This document shows, piece by piece, positions 60,301 to 64,000 of a DNA stretch of 64,000 nt. The position numbers and the translations under genes were made by a program. How positions within the stretch are numbered: the stretch's first letter is position 1; every line of letters begins with the position of its first letter. Below the pieces are notes generated by a model. It was not told where the DNA came from. It made no database searches and saw only the letters and a list, made by a program, of their open reading frames with translations. The DNA is from Coffea arabica (lineage: Eukaryota; Streptophyta; Magnoliopsida; Gentianales; Rubiaceae): assembly GCF_036785885.1 (NCBI RefSeq), contig NC_092312.1, forward strand, positions 11,612,001-11,676,000, read 5' to 3'.

Positions 60301-63300
60301 ATATTGTTTACTAAGTTAAAGTTCATTTACTCCACAAATCCATGTTGATCTATTTTCCAACATTGACCCGTGAATAATGTGCCTTACCATTTCCTTGCAG
60401 GTGGGATTACAACACTGATCGACATGCCTCTTAATAGTGTTCCATCTACTGTTTCTGAAGAAACTCTTGGACTTAAGGTATAGATATCTCACTTAATTTG
60501 CTTAGATGGCACTGTTAAAATTGATTCTTTCCAGTTAAATTTGATATTCCTGAGTCATAATTTCTCATCTGTCTTAACAGCTCCAGGCTGCAGCAGGAAG
60601 GATATATATTGATGTTGGTATGCATTTCTAATTATACGTTGACATGTTAAGTTTTCATGGTTAACAATTAAGCTCTTCCACCCACAGGTTTTTGGGGAGG
60701 TCTGGTACCAGAAAATGCCTTCAATGCAAGTTCTCTGGAGGGTCTCCTGAAGGCAGGAGCTCTTGGCCTGAAGGTATCTTGTTCTGATATTCTTAACCAT
60801 TTTTCTTGTCCATTCTACCAGGATGGGGATGTTATAGAATGCATTAAGCAGGATGACTTTGAGTAATGAAATTAGAACAGCCAATATGAGTGGAGTTATC
60901 ATCAAAAGTCATGCGATTTGGTTATCTCCTGAAACGTCAATTCCTGTTTCTATCTAACACAATTTGACCTTTTTTTTTCTATCTCCTGTAGTCCTTCATG
61001 TGTCCGTCTGGAATTAATGACTTTCCTATGACGAATATAAGCCATATTAAGGTAATCTGATTTATGTGATCCCCATTGTGAATATTTCTAGATACATTAA
61101 CGTGTGATGTTTATTTATGCATGGAAGCCTTCCATTGCATATTTGGACTTGGTTTCGTGTTCTATTTGCTCTGTTCACTATGTAGTATGCACTCAATGTT
61201 TTATCCTTGTTATCCACCCAGAATTTATCTAATATGTATTTCTCCTTTAGGAAGGACTCCTTGTATTGGCAAAATACAGAAGGCCTCTCCTTGTGCATGC
61301 AGAAATTCCACAAGATGATGCAGGTTACTTGGAAAACAAAGATGGTCGTGACAATCCTAGATCTTATGATGTATATCTTAAGTCAAGGCCTGCTTCTTGG
61401 TAAAACATTGAAAAATTAATATTTCTATGGCCTACTTCATAAGTCTGGGTCTCCCAGAAACTTGTATTGTATTGATACATATGCTGTATGGATATGGTTA
61501 CATACTGAGTTAAATTTTCTGAAGTGCAAATCTAATATGTGCATACCTTGATTTGATCAAGATCTCTTGAGTCTCTTATTATCTGATATTTTCTTTCATT
61601 GAATCCCCTTCATTTGTAATCAGGGAAGAAGCCGCTATCAAGGATCTTTTAACTGTATCAAAAGACACAAGAACAGGTGGCCCTGCAGAAGGGGCTCATC
61701 TTCACATTGTTCATCTGTCAGATGCAAGATCTTCATTTGAGCTCATTAAGGTACTCTTTGTTTTGTTTCATTTTGTTGTTTAGAATTCAACAATGCGACC
61801 TGCTAGCTAACTTTGAGTGCATTTTCAATATGGCTTTGCTTGTAAAATGATCCTTTCTATCTGTCTATAATGGTGAATGCGTCTTGAAACGCGCAAAGCC
61901 CTGGCAAATGATGTACTTAGTCAATTGACATTTACATTTGAAGTACATCATAGAGTTATTCCACAAAATTTTGCATGTATTAAGTTTATGATTTGATAGA
62001 ATGTTTCAGTGGAGAAGCCGAATGAAAATAGGTCTTGCAAATTTTCAAGATTAATTTTAGCTCCCATCTTCTTCTCCCAGTTCATGCGGAAATTTTTGCT
62101 TCTTATTTGGACAAATAACCTTTTCACCTTTCCGAGCTTTTCCTATTAGACTACAGTTCTAGATTATTGCAAAATGTCACAGTGAATTTTATGTATCAAA
62201 TATTTAGGAGTGAGCAATGATAAATAGGGACGGAAGGAGGGCAATTCTTATCATAACTTGAGTACTCTGACTTCTTTCAGTTTGATTATTCCGCTTTAAC
62301 TCACTTGGTTATGATATTCAATATTCTGCCATTTTAAATTGTTATCTGCTCATTGCATTACTATATATTCTGTGCGCTCAGTACTTTAATTCTACTTCTC
62401 CAGGAAGCAAAGAAAAGTGGCGACAGCATGACTGTTGAAACTTGCCCCCACTATCTAGCTTTTTCAGCTGAAAAGATCCCAGATGGAGACACTCGCTTTA
62501 AGTGTGCTCCACCTATTCGTGATGCTGCAAATAAAGAAAAGCTGTGGGCAGCTTTGATAGTAGTTTTCAAACTCATAATGCCTAAATTTGTGTATTTCTT
62601 GTGGTTCAAATGGTTCACAAATGTGATTCTTGGTTTCTCTCAGGATGGGGATATTGACATGTTAAGCTCAGACCACTCACCATCAGCACCACAACTCAAA
62701 CTTTTCAATGAAGGTGATTTCTTGAGGGCATGGGGCGGCATATCTTCTTTGCAGGTCAGCGTGCTTAAAAGTTGATATTTAAGAATCCCTCTAAGTACTG
62801 GATTCTTTTTTTTCTTCTTCTTCTTCTTTTTTTTTTTTAATGTTTACATTTGTTTTGATTTTGGTAAACGTAACTCTGCACTAAAGGAAATCATGAAGCT
62901 ACCTACCTACTACTCTGATATGGTAGCTACCATGGCATAACATGCCCTTATGCCCTTTGTGTAGGAAGGAAGGCCCCTAACAAGGGGGAAGGTGTTGGGC
63001 TTCGACAAGCATATCCAATGACCTGAATTCTTTAACATTTGAAAAAATTATCCAAATCAAAACGTTATTCATTTTCTAAGCATATTGCATCCACCTTGAA
63101 CTCTCTGATTCAAGTGTAGTTTTGTGAACAGAACCCTCCGAAGTCCACAAAATCAGCTTTTGCAAATCTGAAGCTAAGGCCCAATAAACTTTATACAGTT
63201 AGGCAAACTGGCAAAGCTACTGTGTTAACAGTCAGCTGTTTCGTCCATTTAGACCATCCCTAATAAACTGGACTATGTAAGCATGATGTCACAACTAAAT

Positions 63301-63939
63301 TGAAAAGTAAAGCAAAGAACTGCAAATAACATAAAAAGCATTTGAATCAATTAAGAGAACTGTTTCGTAGAACTGCAGGTTTATGGTCCTCACCCCTTTC
63401 ACAACATGCTTAACGGTTCAAAACAAAAAAATCACGTCTTTCAACAAGTCTTTTTGAATCAAGGAGAGAATCCCTTTTCATGTTACTGTAGATTGCATTT
63501 AAAACTAACACAAAATACTGATTCTGGTTCCTTTTTGGTTTTTCAAATCATCGCTCCGTTTAGATTGGCCATTTTTTCAAAAACAAGTTTTTCAAATACA
63601 ATGTTATAGTAATACAAAATAATTTAAAAAACATTTCATCCATATAATATATCAAATATTTCAAAAAATTTTTATAGCAAAAATTTTTCATATACACTGC
63701 TATAGTAAAATTTTTCAAAAACACCCCCAAAAAAGTCACTAATGATATGTGTCGTTATTCTATTGTTTGGGCTGATCACAGGTCTCTCACTCTCTCTGTG
63801 TCTCATATTCATGCATGTCTATTTGCAGTTCGTACTTCCTGTGACTTGGTCATATGGGCAGAAATATGGAATTACGCTCGAACAATTAGCTTCATGGTGG
63901 AGTGAAAAGCCTGCTAAACTTGCTGGCTTAAGTTATAAG
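57318..63939 (+). CDS. ALN: Allantoinase, 3' end beyond the window
   Basis: Thirteen exons are visible: 57318-57401, 58476-58569, 58894-59014, 59955-60028, 60401-60477, 60581-60617, 60688-60773, 60992-61051, 61251-61399, 61624-61750, 62404-62559, 62644-62754 and 63829-63939. They join in frame to 429 residues; about 70-80 more are expected past the window. The enzyme hydrolyses allantoin to allantoate in purine breakdown, in the ER, and supports nitrogen recycling. An N-terminal hydrophobic signal-anchor (PILVSVAVLFLHIPF) is encoded by exon 1. Metal-site residues of the amidohydrolase fold are present: H101 and H103 (VHAHLDDPG), K191 (GLK-SFMCPSG, the carbamylated lysine), H227 (LLVHAE), H291 (HIVHLSD) and D365 (SSDHSP). 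Exon 11 ends at ATA|GTAGTT, giving ALI-DGDIDML. Nothing looks broken. Confidence 0.95.
62812..62840 (+). repeat. (TTC)n / poly-T tract in intron 12
   Basis: TTTTTTTTCTTCTTCTTCTT followed by a T run, in the last visible allantoinase intron. Simple repeat. Confidence 0.8.
63545..63740. mobile_element. Foldback MITE in allantoinase intron 12
   Basis: Left part CGTTTAGATTGGCCATTTTT, AT-rich inverted arms (TTTTTCAAAAACAAGTTTTT on the left and AAATTTTTCAAAAACACCCC on the right), and internal TATATCAAATATTTC and TGCTATAGTA words match the general layout of the window's foldback family. It ends about 90 bases before the acceptor of exon 13. Confidence 0.4.
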
Positions 63940-64000
63940 GTAATATTTCCACCGTTGTGAGGAAAACTAATGGAAGTGAAATTCCCATCTGCTTTTCTGG

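Noticed and set aside
62560-62643. Read-through of allantoinase exon 11 into intron 11
   Set aside because: The frame stays open by chance; removing GTAGTT...CAG restores the conserved ALI-DGDIDML sequence.

Overview
This is an AT-rich eukaryotic nuclear window, almost certainly from a flowering plant and probably a eudicot. The evidence is GT-AG spliced genes with plant-typical products, a nuclear tRNA gene, plant-style MITEs and SINE-like elements, microsatellites and long homopolymer runs. No retroviral or other capsid-bearing element was recognised. The species cannot be fixed from the sequence alone.

Eight protein genes and one tRNA gene can be supported, with exon structures worked out by hand from reading-frame continuity and splice signals. 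In order: a CBS-domain protein of the CBSX5 type (9644-12036, +); a plastid-type TPR-like protein (13368-16204, -); an AIRP2-type RING E3 ligase (25089-30472, +); a DEAH-box spliceosomal helicase of the ESP3/PRP2/DHX16 class (about 32769-35854, -) with a damaged 5' end; a sphingolipid delta-4 desaturase (39831-42292, +); a TET19-like tetraspanin (45057-47434, -); tRNA-Val(TAC) (48819-48891, +); a small CX3C-rich conserved plant protein (50041-55293, -); and allantoinase (57318 to beyond the window end, +; 13 exons visible). All exon sets close to whole codons across every junction, which strongly supports them.

The first 9.4 kb and 16.2-24.9 kb hold no recognisable gene. They contain microsatellites, poly-G and poly-A/T runs, and many short foldback elements whose ends read roughly TTGTTTGGATTGC / GCAATCCAAACA. 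Two near-identical copies lie 0.5 kb apart at 23.5-24.3 kb. A Stowaway-like MITE (38258-38598), a second TIR element of about 0.5 kb (38851-39356), and a tRNA-type SINE with a 13-bp target duplication inside a TPR-gene intron (14052-14185) are the clearest mobile elements.

The genes are ordinary, functionally unrelated housekeeping genes rather than an operon-like system: ubiquitin signalling (AIRP2), splicing (DEAH helicase), sphingolipid synthesis (desaturase) and ureide catabolism (allantoinase). The most unusual feature is at the helicase 5' end. The first coding segment lies inside a 3 x 180 bp tandem array. The expected ATG reads GTG in all three copies, and the reading frame breaks by one base exactly at the array edge. 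A second point of interest is the small gene whose ten cysteines all sit in CX3C spacing. I found no clearly new multi-gene system.
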